Assembly: GCF_007830335.1 (NCBI RefSeq)
Contig: NZ_VLKU01000007.1
Location: 186,001 to 250,000, forward strand
DNA: 64,000 bases
Direction of reading: 5' to 3'
DNA from: Paracoccus sulfuroxidans
Lineage (GTDB): Bacteria; Pseudomonadota; Alphaproteobacteria; Rhodobacterales; Rhodobacteraceae
Shown: in pieces, positions 30,741 through 39,663 of the stretch
Position numbering within the stretch: the first letter of the stretch is position 1
How the letters are laid out: each line of letters starts with the position of its first letter
The notes under the pieces: generated by a model
What the model was told of the DNA's origin: nothing
Seen by the model: the letters and a program-made list of their open reading frames with translations, nothing else
Database searches by the model: none
Program-made: the position numbers and the translations under genes

Positions 30741-31321
30741 GCCTTGTTTCACGTGAAACAGACGCGTTGGCGCAATATGCGGCGCTGGTTCGGAAATGGA
30801 ATCCGGCGATCAACCTGGTTGCACCCTCGACGCTGACGGATTTTGAGCATCGTCATGTCGAAGATTGCCTTCAGGTCGTCGAACTATCCGCTGAACGCAC
30901 CGGATCATGGCTGGATATTGGTTCAGGTGGAGGGCTTCCGGGGCTGATCATCGCGATTGAACGGCCCGATCTGGATGTCACATTGATCGAAAGTGATCGA
31001 CGGAAGGCCAGCTTTTTGCGCAATGCAGTGCGCGAACTTGGCCTGCAAAACACCCGGATTCTTGCCGATAGAATCGAGGATGTCGCTCGGCTTGATGTCG
31101 CCAATGTCAGCGCGCGTGCGCTTGCCCCCTTGGGGTTGCTTATGGCATATGTGAGCCAGCATCTGGAACCATCGGGTCGGGCGTGGCTTATGAAGGGGCG
31201 AAGCTGGCAGGCCGAGGTGGAAGAGGCGAAGAAGGTCTGGGCATTCGATCTTACATCGCACCCCAGCAGAACCGATCCTGACGCGGCAATCTTGGAAATA
31301 TCGGGAATCCATCATGTCTGA
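30737..31321 (+). CDS. rsmG: 16S rRNA (guanine527-N7)-methyltransferase RsmG (GidB)
   Basis: SAM-dependent methyltransferase of 194 residues acting on G527 of 16S rRNA. The SAM site is [17 protein letters not shown] (about residues 54-70), preceded by NLVAPST and the family E-H-R-H-V-x-D segment. Residues 4-7 (VSRE) are written by a perfect parS sequence. It overlaps mnmG by 4 bases and parA by 8 bases. Loss of RsmG is known to give low-level streptomycin resistance. Confidence 0.94.
   Translation: MSLVSRETDALAQYAALVRKWNPAINLVAPSTLTDFEHRHVEDCLQVVELSAERTGSWLDIGSGGGLPGLIIAIERPDLDVTLIESDRRKASFLRNAVRELGLQNTRILADRIEDVARLDVANVSARALAPLGLLMAYVSQHLEPSGRAWLMKGRSWQAEVEEAKKVWAFDLTSHPSRTDPDAAILEISGIHHV
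30745..30760. promoter_or_regulatory. Perfect parS site inside rsmG
   Basis: TGTTTCACGTGAAACA, identical to the 16-base consensus, lies five bases inside the downstream end of mnmG at the start of rsmG, 1.87 kb from the other site. It should be the strongest ParB loading site in the window. Confidence 0.95.
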
Positions 31322-32090
31322 CACCCGCATCGTTGCCATCGCCAACCAGAAGGGTGGGGTGGGGAAAACCACCACCGCAATCAACCTGGGCGCCGCGATT
31401 GCAGAGGCTGGCCACAAGGTTGCCATCGTTGATCTGGACCCGCAGGGCAACGCTTCGACCGGGTTGGGCATTCCGCCCGAGTTGCGCAAGCTGACCGCAT
31501 ATGACCTGCTCTCAGGTGAATATGATCTGACTGAGGCGCTGCAAGAGACGCCGGTGAAGAATCTGTCCATTGTGCCGTCGACACCAGATCTGGCGTCCGC
31601 TGACCTTGAACTATCTAGCCGTGCTAATCGTACGCAGTTGTTGCGGAAGAAGCTCCATTCGAAACCCGATTTGGACTTCATTCTGATCGACTGCCCGCCT
31701 GCGCTTGGGCTGCTGACGCTGAATGCGATGGTGGCGGCGAACAGCATTCTCGTGCCCTTGCAGGCCGAGTTTTATGCGCTTGAGGGACTTTCCCAGCTGC
31801 TGATGACGGTCCGCGAAGTGCGGCAGGCTGCAAACCCGGATCTGCGGATCGAGGGCGTGTTGCTGACCATGTCGGACAGCCGCAACAACCTGTCGCAGCA
31901 GGTCGAGGCTGACGCTCGCAATACACTCGCCGGGCTGGTCTATCGCACGGTCATTCCGCGCAACGTCCGCCTGTCCGAGGCACCGTCGCACGCAATGCCC
32001 GTGCTGCAATACGACCCGCATTCCAAAGGCAGCGCCGCCTATCGCGAATTGGCGCAAGAGTTTCTGGCGCGGCAACTCGCCACTGCTTGA
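31314..32090 (+). CDS. parA: Chromosome partitioning ATPase ParA
   Basis: Deviant Walker ATPase of 258 residues that moves ParB-parS complexes. Walker A is KGGVGKTTT (about residues 13-21), Walker A-prime VDLDPQGNAS, Walker B FILIDCPPALGLLT. No N-terminal DNA-binding extension is present, as is usual for chromosomal ParA/Soj. It overlaps rsmG by 8 bases and is followed by parB after 12 bases. Confidence 0.96.
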   Translation: MSDTRIVAIANQKGGVGKTTTAINLGAAIAEAGHKVAIVDLDPQGNASTGLGIPPELRKLTAYDLLSGEYDLTEALQETPVKNLSIVPSTPDLASADLELSSRANRTQLLRKKLHSKPDLDFILIDCPPALGLLTLNAMVAANSILVPLQAEFYALEGLSQLLMTVREVRQAANPDLRIEGVLLTMSDSRNNLSQQVEADARNTLAGLVYRTVIPRNVRLSEAPSHAMPVLQYDPHSKGSAAYRELAQEFLARQLATA

Positions 32091-32102
32091 GAAGGACAGA
32101 AC

Positions 32103-32978
32103 ATGGCAGAGAACAAAGCTGAGAAACGTGGTCTGGGACGCGGGCTGTCCGCTCTGATGGCGGATGTAGACCTGGTTCCGTCCGATCGTCCGGCCCCCCG
32201 CCAGGTTCTGCCGGTCGAGCAGATTACCCCGAACCCAGACCAGCCGCGCCGCAGTTTTGCGCCCGAAGCGTTGCAAGAGCTGGCGGATTCGCTGCGCGGG
32301 AAGGGCATGCTTCAGCCGCTGATCGTGCGCCCGCATCCGACCGACCGCGGTCTCTATCAGATCGTCGCCGGAGAGCGACGTTGGCGCGCAGCCCAGATCG
32401 CGCAGCTGCACGAGGTTCCGGTCATCGTCCGCGACCTCAGCGACACTGAAGTTCTTGAGGTCGCGATTGTCGAAAACATCCAGCGCTCGGATCTTAATGC
32501 GATTGAGGAGGCGTCGTCCTATCGCCAACTCATGGACCGCTTTGGCCACACGCAGGAACGCCTGGCCGACGCTCTGAACAAAAGCCGCAGCCATATCGCG
32601 AACCTTCTGCGCCTGCTGAACCTGCCCGAACAGGTGCAGGCCTGGCTGAAAGAGGGCAAGCTGACGGCGGGGCACGCGCGTGCTCTGGTGACCGCGCCGA
32701 ACGCCGTTGAGTTGGCGCGCAAGGTGATCGAAAAGAATCTGTCGGTGCGTGAGACCGAGGAGCTGGTGCGCCGTCAGAACGCGGGCGAAACCAAGCCGAA
32801 AGCCGAGAAAAGCCGCGATAAGGATGCCGATACCCGCGCTCTTGAGGGCGATCTGGCAGCCCATTTGCGCATGCCGGTGGCCATCAACCATGCGGGCAAG
32901 GACGGCGGCAAAATGGTGATTACTTACCGCGATCTGGACCAACTGGATCGCCTGTGTCAAATCCTCGCGGCGCAATAG
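32103..32978 (+). CDS. parB: Chromosome partitioning protein ParB
   Basis: CTP-dependent parS-binding clamp of 291 residues. The N terminus (KRGLGRGLSALM) is the ParA-stimulating motif. The nucleotide-binding part has QPLIVRPH and GERRWRAAQ (C motifs), then ENIQRSDLNAIEEA, and the helix-turn-helix is TQERLADALNKSRSHIANLLRLL. The C-terminal dimer domain ends in RDLDQLDRLCQIL. Two parS sites are 1.3 and 3.2 kb upstream. A ribosome site GAGAAGGA precedes the ATG. Confidence 0.96.
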   Translation: MAENKAEKRGLGRGLSALMADVDLVPSDRPAPRQVLPVEQITPNPDQPRRSFAPEALQELADSLRGKGMLQPLIVRPHPTDRGLYQIVAGERRWRAAQIAQLHEVPVIVRDLSDTEVLEVAIVENIQRSDLNAIEEASSYRQLMDRFGHTQERLADALNKSRSHIANLLRLLNLPEQVQAWLKEGKLTAGHARALVTAPNAVELARKVIEKNLSVRETEELVRRQNAGETKPKAEKSRDKDADTRALEGDLAAHLRMPVAINHAGKDGGKMVITYRDLDQLDRLCQILAAQ

Positions 32979-33055
32979 TGATCCATATCTGGTAGGCGAT
33001 GCCCCTTGAACCGCCACTAGATGTAGACCAACACAGAGGTTTGTAAGTCAGACAT

Positions 33056-33091
33056 GAAAAAGCCCCGGGCCAGATGGCACCGGGGCTTTTC
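33056..33091. terminator. Bidirectional terminator between parB and grpE
   Basis: AGCCCCGG (33061-33068) pairs with CCGGGGCT (33080-33087), flanked by AAAAA on the left and TTTT on the right, so it can end transcripts arriving from parB and from grpE, which converge here. Confidence 0.88.
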
Positions 33092-33110
33092 AATGGGGCA
33101 GATGCAGCGA

Positions 33111-33659
33111 TCAGTTCGCGGGCATCGAGCTGACGCCGACCTTGGCCGGGCGCAGCAGGCGGTCATGCAGCATGAAGCCATTGTCCATCACCTGAATGAT
33201 GTGGCCGGCGACGGTGCCGGGGACGGGGGCTTCGAACATCGCTTCGTGAATCTTTGGGTCGAATTTCTCACCCACGGCGGGGGAGATGACCGTGATGCCG
33301 TGCTTGGAAAAGATGTTGTTCAACTCGCGCAGGGTCAGTTCGACCCCTTCGATCAGGGCGGCGGCGCTGGCGCGCTGCTCATCGCCTGCGGCGTCAAGCG
33401 CGCGGGTCAGGGCGTCATGCACCGGCAGCAGGTCACGGGCCAGACGGCTGCCGCCATATTGCTCGGCCTCGCGGCGGTCGCGGTCGGCGCGTTTGCGCGA
33501 GTTCTCGGCATCGGCCAACGCGCGCATGAAGCGGTCGCGATACTCGTCCCGCTCGGCGACGATCGCGTCCACATCCGGGCCCAGATCCTGATCGGCCAGG
33601 GGGTCGGCGAGGTCGTTCTCATCAAGCGGCATTTCGCCGTTCGGGTTTTCCTTCGTCAT
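33111..33659 (-). CDS. grpE: Nucleotide exchange factor GrpE
   Basis: Cochaperone of DnaK, 182 residues. An acidic N terminus (DENDLADPLADQDLG) is followed by the long coiled-coil with ERDEYRDRFMRALADAENSRKRADRD and the C-terminal beta domain with VGEKFDPKIHEAMFEAP and HIIQVMDNGFMLHDRLLRPAKVGVS, diagnostic of GrpE. Start at ATG 33659; a longer in-frame reading enters hrcA and is not credible. It follows hrcA by 7 bases, giving an hrcA-grpE operon. Confidence 0.95.
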   Translation of the reverse strand: MTKENPNGEMPLDENDLADPLADQDLGPDVDAIVAERDEYRDRFMRALADAENSRKRADRDRREAEQYGGSRLARDLLPVHDALTRALDAAGDEQRASAAALIEGVELTLRELNNIFSKHGITVISPAVGEKFDPKIHEAMFEAPVPGTVAGHIIQVMDNGFMLHDRLLRPAKVGVSSMPAN

Positions 33660-33666
33660 CTTTTCA

Positions 33667-34722
33667 TCATCCTTTCCGGCCGGACAGAACCCGCCCGACA
33701 AGCTGTGCCGTATAGTCGACGATCGGGACGATGCGGCCATAATTCAGCCGCGTCGGTCCGATCACGCCCACAGCGCCTACAATCTTTCGGTCCGCATTCA
33801 TATAGGGTGAAACCACGACAGAAGAACCCGAAAGTGAAAAAAGCGTGTTTTCTGAACCGATAAAAATCCGCACACCTTCACCATGCTCGGCCAGCTCCAG
33901 AAACTCGGCAATGTCGCGCTTGCGCTCAAGGTCATCGAAGAGTGTGCGGATGCGGTCAAGGTCGGCTTCTTCATTGGCCAGCAGGTTCGCGCGCCCACGC
34001 ACGATCAGCCGGGGATCAAACTCACCGCCGTCCCACAGCGCGAGCCCGGATGAGACCAGCTCGGCCGCAACCTGATCCAGCTGCTGGCGCGCGTTCGAGA
34101 TGTCGCGGGCGATGCCCGCGCGCAGGTCGCTCAGCGTCCGCCCCTCGGCGATGGCGTTCAGGAAGTTCGCGGCCTCGCGCATGGCGCTGGCGGTGTGGCC
34201 GATAGGGGGCGTGAAGACGCGGTTCTCGACGCGGCCATCGGCAAAGACCAGCACGACCAGTGCGCGGTCGGGGCCAAGGCTGACGAATTCGATATGGCGC
34301 AGCGGCGCCTCTTGCTTGGGCATCAGCACCAGCGAGGCGCTGCGCGTCAGCGAGGATAGCGCCGTACTGACCCGGTCCAGCATGGTCCCGGTGTCGCCGC
34401 TTTCCTCGCCCAGCGTTTCGTCGATCAGCTCTCGGTCAGCGTTCGACAGCGGCCCGGCCTCCATCAGCCCGTCGACGAACAGCCGCAGGCCCAGCTGCGT
34501 CGGCACCCGCCCGGCCGAGACATGCGGGCTGCCCAGCAGGCCCAGCATCTCAAGGTCCTTCATCACGTTGCGGATCGTGGCCGGGCTGACCTTTTGCGTC
34601 ATGTCCCGCGTCAGGTTCAGCGAGCCGACCGGCTCTCCCGTCGCCAGATAGGATTCCACCACCCGGCGAAACACCTCGCGCGAGCGGTCGTTGAGTTCGG
34701 AAAGAAGCGGTTGGTCTGTCAT
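33667..34722 (-). CDS. hrcA: Heat-inducible transcription repressor HrcA
   Basis: Repressor of chaperone operons, 351 residues. The N-terminal winged helix includes LNDRSREVFRRVVESYLATGEPVGS and SPATIRNVMKDLEMLGLL; the conserved HVSAGRVPT follows, and the C-terminal half holds IFIGSEN and GVIGPTRLNYGR. Start at ATG 34722; an in-frame GTG at 34743 would add seven residues. No clear CIRCE repeat (TTAGCACTC-N9-GAGTGCTAA) is visible near it, so hrcA-grpE does not look self-repressed. Codons at 33781-33870 are AT-rich compared with the rest. Confidence 0.94.
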   Translation of the reverse strand: MTDQPLLSELNDRSREVFRRVVESYLATGEPVGSLNLTRDMTQKVSPATIRNVMKDLEMLGLLGSPHVSAGRVPTQLGLRLFVDGLMEAGPLSNADRELIDETLGEESGDTGTMLDRVSTALSSLTRSASLVLMPKQEAPLRHIEFVSLGPDRALVVLVFADGRVENRVFTPPIGHTASAMREAANFLNAIAEGRTLSDLRAGIARDISNARQQLDQVAAELVSSGLALWDGGEFDPRLIVRGRANLLANEEADLDRIRTLFDDLERKRDIAEFLELAEHGEGVRIFIGSENTLFSLSGSSVVVSPYMNADRKIVGAVGVIGPTRLNYGRIVPIVDYTAQLVGRVLSGRKG

Positions 34723-34804
34723 GGCGATGATACGGGCGTTCACGGGTTGCGGTCAGGGGGTCGCGACCTGTATTTGACAGCAAAACCCCGGAAAGGAATT
34801 CATT

Positions 34805-35518
34805 ATGCGGCCCTCTGGCAGAAATTTAAGTGATATGCGCCCGATTTCAATTGAAACCGGGGTAATGCGCCACGCCGAGGGCTCGTGCCTGATCCGCTGC
34901 GGCGAAACCCATGTGCTGTGCACTGCCACCATCGAGGACAAGGCACCGCCCTTCCTGAAGGGCTCGGGGCAGGGCTGGGTGACGGCGGAATACGGCATGC
35001 TGCCGCGCGCCACCAACAGCCGCAACCGGCGCGAGGCCGCTGCGGGCAAGCAGACCGGTCGCACGCAAGAAATCCAGCGCCTCATCGGCCGCTCGCTGCG
35101 TGCGGGTGTGGATCGGCGGGCTTTGGGTGAGCGGCAGATTGTTGTCGACTGCGACGTCATTCAGGCCGATGGCGGCACGCGCTGCGCCTCGATCACCGGG
35201 GGCTGGGTCGCGCTGCGTCTGGCGGTCAACAAGCTGATCCAGGCCGGTCTGGTCAGCAGCGATCCGATCATCGACCATGTCGCTGCCGTTTCCTGTGGCG
35301 TCTATGCAGGCCAGCCGCTTCTGGATCTCGACTATGCCGAGGACAGCGAGGCGGGCACCGACGGCAATTTCGTGATGACCGGCGGCGGTCGCCTGATCGA
35401 GGTGCAGATGTCGGCCGAGGGCTCGACCTTCTCGCGCGAGGAAATGACGCAGCTGATGGATCTGGCCGACAGCGGGATCGCTGCGCTGGTGGCGGCGCAG
35501 AAGGCCGCTCTGGCATGA
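34805..35518 (+). CDS. rph: Ribonuclease PH
   Basis: Phosphorolytic 3-prime tRNA trimming enzyme of 237 residues. Motifs include MRPSGR at the N terminus, [56 protein letters not shown] with the catalytic aspartates and [17 protein letters not shown]. The ATG follows GGAAAGGAA. It is divergent from hrcA across 82 bases and overlaps rdgB by 4 bases. Confidence 0.95.
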   Translation: MRPSGRNLSDMRPISIETGVMRHAEGSCLIRCGETHVLCTATIEDKAPPFLKGSGQGWVTAEYGMLPRATNSRNRREAAAGKQTGRTQEIQRLIGRSLRAGVDRRALGERQIVVDCDVIQADGGTRCASITGGWVALRLAVNKLIQAGLVSSDPIIDHVAAVSCGVYAGQPLLDLDYAEDSEAGTDGNFVMTGGGRLIEVQMSAEGSTFSREEMTQLMDLADSGIAALVAAQKAALA

Positions 35519-36120
35519 GGAAACTCAGCGAGAAGAAGCTGCTGATCGCGACGCATAACAAGGGCAAGCTCGAGGAGATGCGCGCCCTGTTTGCCCCGCA
35601 CGGCATCGAGGTCACCAGCGCGGGTGAGCTTGGCCTGGCCGAGCCGCCCGAGACCGAGGACAGCTTCATCGGCAACGCCCGCATCAAGGCGCGGGCGGCG
35701 GTCGAGGCGACCGGCCTGCCGGTGCTGGCCGATGACAGCGGCATCACCGTTGACGGGCTGGATGGCGCGCCGGGCGTCTATACCGCCGACTGGGCCGAGA
35801 CGCCCAATGGCCGCGACTTCCTGCAGGCCATGACCCGCACCTGGGACGAGCTGGAGGCCAAGGGCGTCCCGCACCCCCGCACCGCCCAATTCCGCGCCAC
35901 GCTGGTCATGCTGTGGCCGGACGGGCATGAAGAGATCTTCGAGGGCGTCGCCCCCGGCCATCTGGTCTGGCCGCCGCGCGGCGTTCAGGGCCACGGCTAT
36001 GACCCGATCTTCGTCCCCGATGGCCATGACCGCACCTATGCCGAAATGACGCCGGAGCAGAAGAACGACATCAGCCATCGCGCCGATGCGTTCCGCAAGT
36101 TGCAGGTGCTGTTTGCGTAG
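35515..36120 (+). CDS. rdgB: Inosine/xanthosine triphosphate pyrophosphatase RdgB
   Basis: House-cleaning enzyme of 201 residues that hydrolyses ITP, dITP and [14 protein letters not shown] (residues 12-22) is the N-terminal nucleotide site, [16 protein letters not shown] and [22 protein letters not shown] follow, and [18 protein letters not shown] with [10 protein letters not shown] closes the active site. Starts by overlap with rph and is followed by the RidA-family gene with an 8-base overlap. Confidence 0.95.
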   Translation: MRKLSEKKLLIATHNKGKLEEMRALFAPHGIEVTSAGELGLAEPPETEDSFIGNARIKARAAVEATGLPVLADDSGITVDGLDGAPGVYTADWAETPNGRDFLQAMTRTWDELEAKGVPHPRTAQFRATLVMLWPDGHEEIFEGVAPGHLVWPPRGVQGHGYDPIFVPDGHDRTYAEMTPEQKNDISHRADAFRKLQVLFA

Positions 36121-36487
36121 GATCTCGACCGGATCGCCCTTCGAGACCGCGCTTGGCTACAGCCGGGCGGTGGTCAAGGGACCGTGGTGTTTCGTCTCGG
36201 GCACGACGGGCTATGACTACACCACCATGTCCATGCCCGAATCCGCGGCTGAACAGGCCCGGAACTGCTTCACGACCATCTTTGCCACGCTGGCCGAGGC
36301 GGGCTTTGCGCCCGCCGATATCGTGCGCGTCCAGTACACGATCACCGACCCCGCCTTGGTCGATGAGATCGCGCCCGTGCTGGGTGACGCAATGAAAGAT
36401 GCGCTTCCTGCGGCCACGATGGTTGTCGCGGGGCTGATCAGACCCGAAATGAAGGTCGAGATCGAAGTCACTGCGTTGAAGGAATGA
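36113..36487 (+). CDS. RidA/YjgF-family protein
   Basis: A 124-residue member of the RidA fold family. Key segments are YSRAVVKGPWCFVSGTTGYD, the helix NCFTTIFATLAEAGFAPADIVRVQYTI, and the C-terminal RPEMKVEIEVTALKE with the arginine and glutamate seen in enamine/imine deaminases. Whether it is a true deaminase is not certain. I place the start at TTG 36113, inside the end of rdgB, because nothing closer fits the family length; an AGGTG lies just before. It overlaps hemW by 4 bases. Confidence 0.8.
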   Translation: MRRISTGSPFETALGYSRAVVKGPWCFVSGTTGYDYTTMSMPESAAEQARNCFTTIFATLAEAGFAPADIVRVQYTITDPALVDEIAPVLGDAMKDALPAATMVVAGLIRPEMKVEIEVTALKE

Positions 36488-37689
36488 CCACCACACAGCC
36501 AGCCATGACCGCCAGCCCGACCGCGCCAGACCCTCAGCAGGACTGGCGCGGCGGTGGCTTTGGGCTTTACGTCCACTGGCCGTTCTGCGCGGCGAAATGC
36601 CCGTATTGCGATTTCAACAGCCATGTCTCGGCCACGATTGACCAGAACCGCTGGCTGCGCGCCTATCGCACCGAGATCGCGCGGCTGGGGGCCGAGACCG
36701 GGGGCAGGGTGCTCAACAGCATCTTCTTCGGCGGCGGCACGCCCAGCCTGATGGCCCCGGAAACCGTGGCCGCCGTGATCGAGGCGGCGCGCGAGGCCTG
36801 GCCCTTCGCCAATGATGTCGAGATCACGCTGGAGGCGAACCCCACCAGCGTCGAGGCGGGCCGTTTCCGCGCCTATGGTCAGGCGGGCGTCAACCGCCTG
36901 TCGATGGGCGTGCAGGCCCTGAACGACGCGGACCTGAAGCGGCTGGGCCGGATGCATTCCGCCGCCGAGGCGCGCGCCGCCTTCGACATTGCCCGCGCGA
37001 GCTTTGACCGCGTCAGCTTCGATCTGATCTATGCCAGACAGGATCAGGACCGCCAGCACTGGCGGCGCGAGTTGCGCGAGGCGCTTGCCATGGCCGTCGA
37101 CCACCTCTCGGCCTATCAGCTGACCATCGAGCCGGGGACCGCCTTCGGCGCGCGCCACGCGGCGGGCGGGCTGAAGGGCCTGCCGGATGATGACCTGTCG
37201 GCGGATATGTATCTTGATACGCAAGAGATCTGCGAGGCGGCGGGGATGCCGACCTATGAAATCTCGAACCACGCGCGCCCCGGTTCGGAAAGCCGTCACA
37301 ACCTGGTCTATTGGCGGCAGGGTGATTGGGCGGCGGTGGGGCCGGGCTCGCATGGCCGCCTGACGCTGCCTCAGGGGCGTCTGGCGACCGAGGCCCATCG
37401 CGCCCCCGGTGCGTGGCTGGAGGCGGTCGAGCAGCGCGGCAATGGCGACAGCCTGCGCGCCCCCCTGGCGCTGCCGGACCGGGCGCTGGAATATCTGCTG
37501 ATGTCGATGCGGCTGGTCGAGGGGATGGAGATCCCCCGCTATGAGGCGCTGTCGGGCACCCGGCTGCCCCAGACCGCGCTGGATGACCTTCAGCGCCTCG
37601 GACTGGTCCGCCTGCAGGGCGACCGTCTGACGGCCACCTCGGAGGGGCGGCCCGTGCTGAACGCCATCCTGCGCGAGCTGGCGGCCTGA
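36484..37689 (+). CDS. hemW: Radical SAM heme chaperone HemW
   Basis: Radical SAM protein of 401 residues, often annotated as oxygen-independent coproporphyrinogen oxidase, but the short HemN-like branch HemW acts as a heme-trafficking chaperone. The cluster motif is FCAAKCPYCDFNSH (three cysteines plus the CDF context of HemW; true HemN has an extra cysteine after it). FFGGGTPSLM, GVNRLSMGVQALND and YEISNHARPGSESRHNLVYW are diagnostic. It is the last but one gene of the rph-rdgB run. Confidence 0.9.
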   Translation: MTTTQPAMTASPTAPDPQQDWRGGGFGLYVHWPFCAAKCPYCDFNSHVSATIDQNRWLRAYRTEIARLGAETGGRVLNSIFFGGGTPSLMAPETVAAVIEAAREAWPFANDVEITLEANPTSVEAGRFRAYGQAGVNRLSMGVQALNDADLKRLGRMHSAAEARAAFDIARASFDRVSFDLIYARQDQDRQHWRRELREALAMAVDHLSAYQLTIEPGTAFGARHAAGGLKGLPDDDLSADMYLDTQEICEAAGMPTYEISNHARPGSESRHNLVYWRQGDWAAVGPGSHGRLTLPQGRLATEAHRAPGAWLEAVEQRGNGDSLRAPLALPDRALEYLLMSMRLVEGMEIPRYEALSGTRLPQTALDDLQRLGLVRLQGDRLTATSEGRPVLNAILRELAA

Positions 37690-37690
37690 G

Positions 37691-38044
37691 ATGCGGTATC
37701 TGTGCCTGACGCTTGGCTGGGTCTCGCTTGCGCTGGGCTTCATCGGTGCCGTGCTTCCGGTCATGCCGACCGTGCCCTTTCTGATCGTTGCGGTCTGGGC
37801 CTTCTCACGTTCGTCCCACCGGCTGCGCGACCGCATCCTGCATCACCCGCAATTCGGCCCGCCGATCCGCGCCTGGCAAGAGCGCGGCGTCATCACCCGC
37901 ATGACCAAGGTCTGGGCCACGCTGGCCATGGCCTGTGGCGTGGGCTGGGGGCTCTGGCTGGGACTCGACCTGCGGCTGGTGGCCGCACAGGCGACGATCT
38001 GCACGCTGATCGCCGCCTATCTGATCACCCGGCCCGAGACCTGA
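37691..38044 (+). CDS. YbaN/DUF454-family membrane protein
   Basis: A 117-residue inner membrane protein of unknown function. Helix one is LGWVSLALGFIGAVLPVMPTVPFLIVA, containing the family motif G-x-x-G-x-x-L-P-x-x-P-T-x-P-F-x-L-x-A; then FSRSSHRLRDRILHHPQFGPPIRAW and two more helices. It starts 1 base after hemW ends, with which it shares an operon. Confidence 0.88.
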   Translation: MRYLCLTLGWVSLALGFIGAVLPVMPTVPFLIVAVWAFSRSSHRLRDRILHHPQFGPPIRAWQERGVITRMTKVWATLAMACGVGWGLWLGLDLRLVAAQATICTLIAAYLITRPET

Positions 38045-38226
38045 TCGCGCCTTCCCGCTGAATTCGCGACCAAAGGTTCGCGCCGCCGTCGCGTCCCATG
38101 GAACAACTTTCCCCTTGAGGGATTGGCTTCGGAATGGCTTACCTATTTGCAGGGTGGCCCTTGGCGCGCCTTGCTCTTTGCGCGGCGGATGCGCAAGTCA
38201 GGTGTCTGAAATATAGGAGATCTTCG

Positions 38227-38985
38227 ATGAAGAAGCCGCTTTTCGCCGCACTGGCCCTGGCCTTGGCCGCAACCTCACCCGCCTTCGCCGACACCATCCG
38301 GGTTGGCATGTCGGGGGGCTATTTCCCCTTCACCTTCGTGCGCGCTGACAAGCTGCAGGGCTTCGAGGTCGATTTCCTGAACGCCATCGGGGAGGAGACC
38401 GGGCATGACATCGAATTCGTCACCATGTCGTTCTCGGGGCTGATCGGCGCACTGGAGGCCGGGCGCATCGACACTGTCGCCAACCAGATCACCGTCACGC
38501 CCGAGCGTGAGGCGAAATTCGCCTTCAGCCAGCCCTATGTCTATGACGGCGCGCAGGTCGTCGTGCAGAAGGGCAACCCCAAGGGCATCCACAGCACCGA
38601 CGACCTGTCGGGCAAGACCGTGGCCGTGAACCTCGGCTCGAACTTCGAGGAACTGCTGCGCGGCCTGCCGAATGCGGCAGATATCAACATCAAGACCTAT
38701 GAGACGAATTTCGAACAGGACGTCGCCCTTGGCCGCGTCGACGCGTTTGTCATGGACCGCGTCTCGACCGGGCAGGTGATCGCGAAAAGCCCGCTGCAGC
38801 TTGAGCAGGCTGGCCAGCCCTTCGATGAGATCCGCAACGCGCTGCCCTTCCGCAAGGACGAGGCGGGCGAGAAGCTGCGGACCGAGGTCGACGCCGCCAT
38901 CACCAAGCTGAAGGAAAACGGCAAGCTGGCCGAAATCTCGCAGAAGTGGCTGGAGTCGGACGTGACCAAGCCGCTTGATCAGTAA
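38227..38985 (+). CDS. Amino acid ABC transporter, periplasmic binding protein (cystine-like)
   Basis: Binding protein of 252 residues with a Sec signal peptide (KKPLFAALALALAATSPAFA, cleaved near residue 21). The mature part is a type 3 solute-binding fold: GYFPFTFVRADKLQGFEVDFLNAIGEE, IGALEAGRIDTVANQITVTPER and GKTVAVNLGSNFEELLR. This set resembles FliY/TcyJ cystine-binding proteins, but polar amino acid is the safest specificity. Start at ATG 38227; the upstream open frame is not coding. Permease and ATPase genes follow. Confidence 0.88.
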   Translation: MKKPLFAALALALAATSPAFADTIRVGMSGGYFPFTFVRADKLQGFEVDFLNAIGEETGHDIEFVTMSFSGLIGALEAGRIDTVANQITVTPEREAKFAFSQPYVYDGAQVVVQKGNPKGIHSTDDLSGKTVAVNLGSNFEELLRGLPNAADINIKTYETNFEQDVALGRVDAFVMDRVSTGQVIAKSPLQLEQAGQPFDEIRNALPFRKDEAGEKLRTEVDAAITKLKENGKLAEISQKWLESDVTKPLDQ

Positions 38986-38988
38986 GCC

Positions 38989-39663
38989 ATGCAAGGGATC
39001 GACTGGGCCTATATGGCCGAACTGGCACCGATCATTCTGCGCTATGTTCCGCTGACGCTGACCATGGCCTCGATTGCCATGGTCTGTGCGCTGGTCCTGT
39101 CGGTCCTTCTGGCGATCATCCGGATCCAGCGCGTTCCGGTGGTCGACTGGGCGGTGGGGCTGTTCATCAGCTTCTTCCGCGGCACCCCGCTGCTGGTCCA
39201 GTTGTTCCTGTTCTACTACGGCCTGCCGCGCATCTTTGCTTCGCTGACCCAGATCGACGGCATCACCGCGGCGATCATCGGCCTGACTCTGCATTTCTCG
39301 GCCTATATGGCGGAATCGATTCGCGGCGCGATTCTGGGCGTCGACCGCAGCCAGTGGGAGGCCGCCGAGTCGCTGGGGATGACCCGCGCGCGCATGCTGC
39401 GCCGGATCATCCTACCACAGGCGGCGCGCATCGCCGCCCCAACGCTGCTGAACTATTTCATCGACATGATCAAATCGACCTCGCTGGCCTTCACGCTGGG
39501 CGTGACCGAGATGATGGGCGCGGCCCAGAAAGAGGCGGCGGGCAGTTTCCTGTATCTCGAGGCGTTTCTGGTCGTCGCGCTGATGTATTGGATCATCGTC
39601 GAGGCGCTGTCCTTCGTGCAGCGCATCCTTGAACGCCGCATGCAAAGGGCCTTTCAGCGATGA
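38989..39663 (+). CDS. Amino acid ABC transporter permease
   Basis: His/Glu/Gln-type permease of 224 residues with five membrane helices. The family segments FFRGTPLLVQLFLFYYGLP and the EAA loop WEAAESLGMTRARMLRRIILPQA are clear. It lies 3 bases after the binding protein and overlaps the ATPase by 4 bases. A single permease suggests a homodimer. Confidence 0.9.
   Translation: MQGIDWAYMAELAPIILRYVPLTLTMASIAMVCALVLSVLLAIIRIQRVPVVDWAVGLFISFFRGTPLLVQLFLFYYGLPRIFASLTQIDGITAAIIGLTLHFSAYMAESIRGAILGVDRSQWEAAESLGMTRARMLRRIILPQAARIAAPTLLNYFIDMIKSTSLAFTLGVTEMMGAAQKEAAGSFLYLEAFLVVALMYWIIVEALSFVQRILERRMQRAFQR

Noticed and set aside
34744..34804. TTGACA at 34774-34779 as a sigma70 promoter for rph
   Set aside because: No convincing -10 at proper distance before the rph ATG at 34805, so I do not list it as a promoter.
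34723..34804. CIRCE operator in front of hrcA
   Set aside because: No TTAGCACTC / GAGTGCTAA inverted repeat can be found in the hrcA-rph gap.
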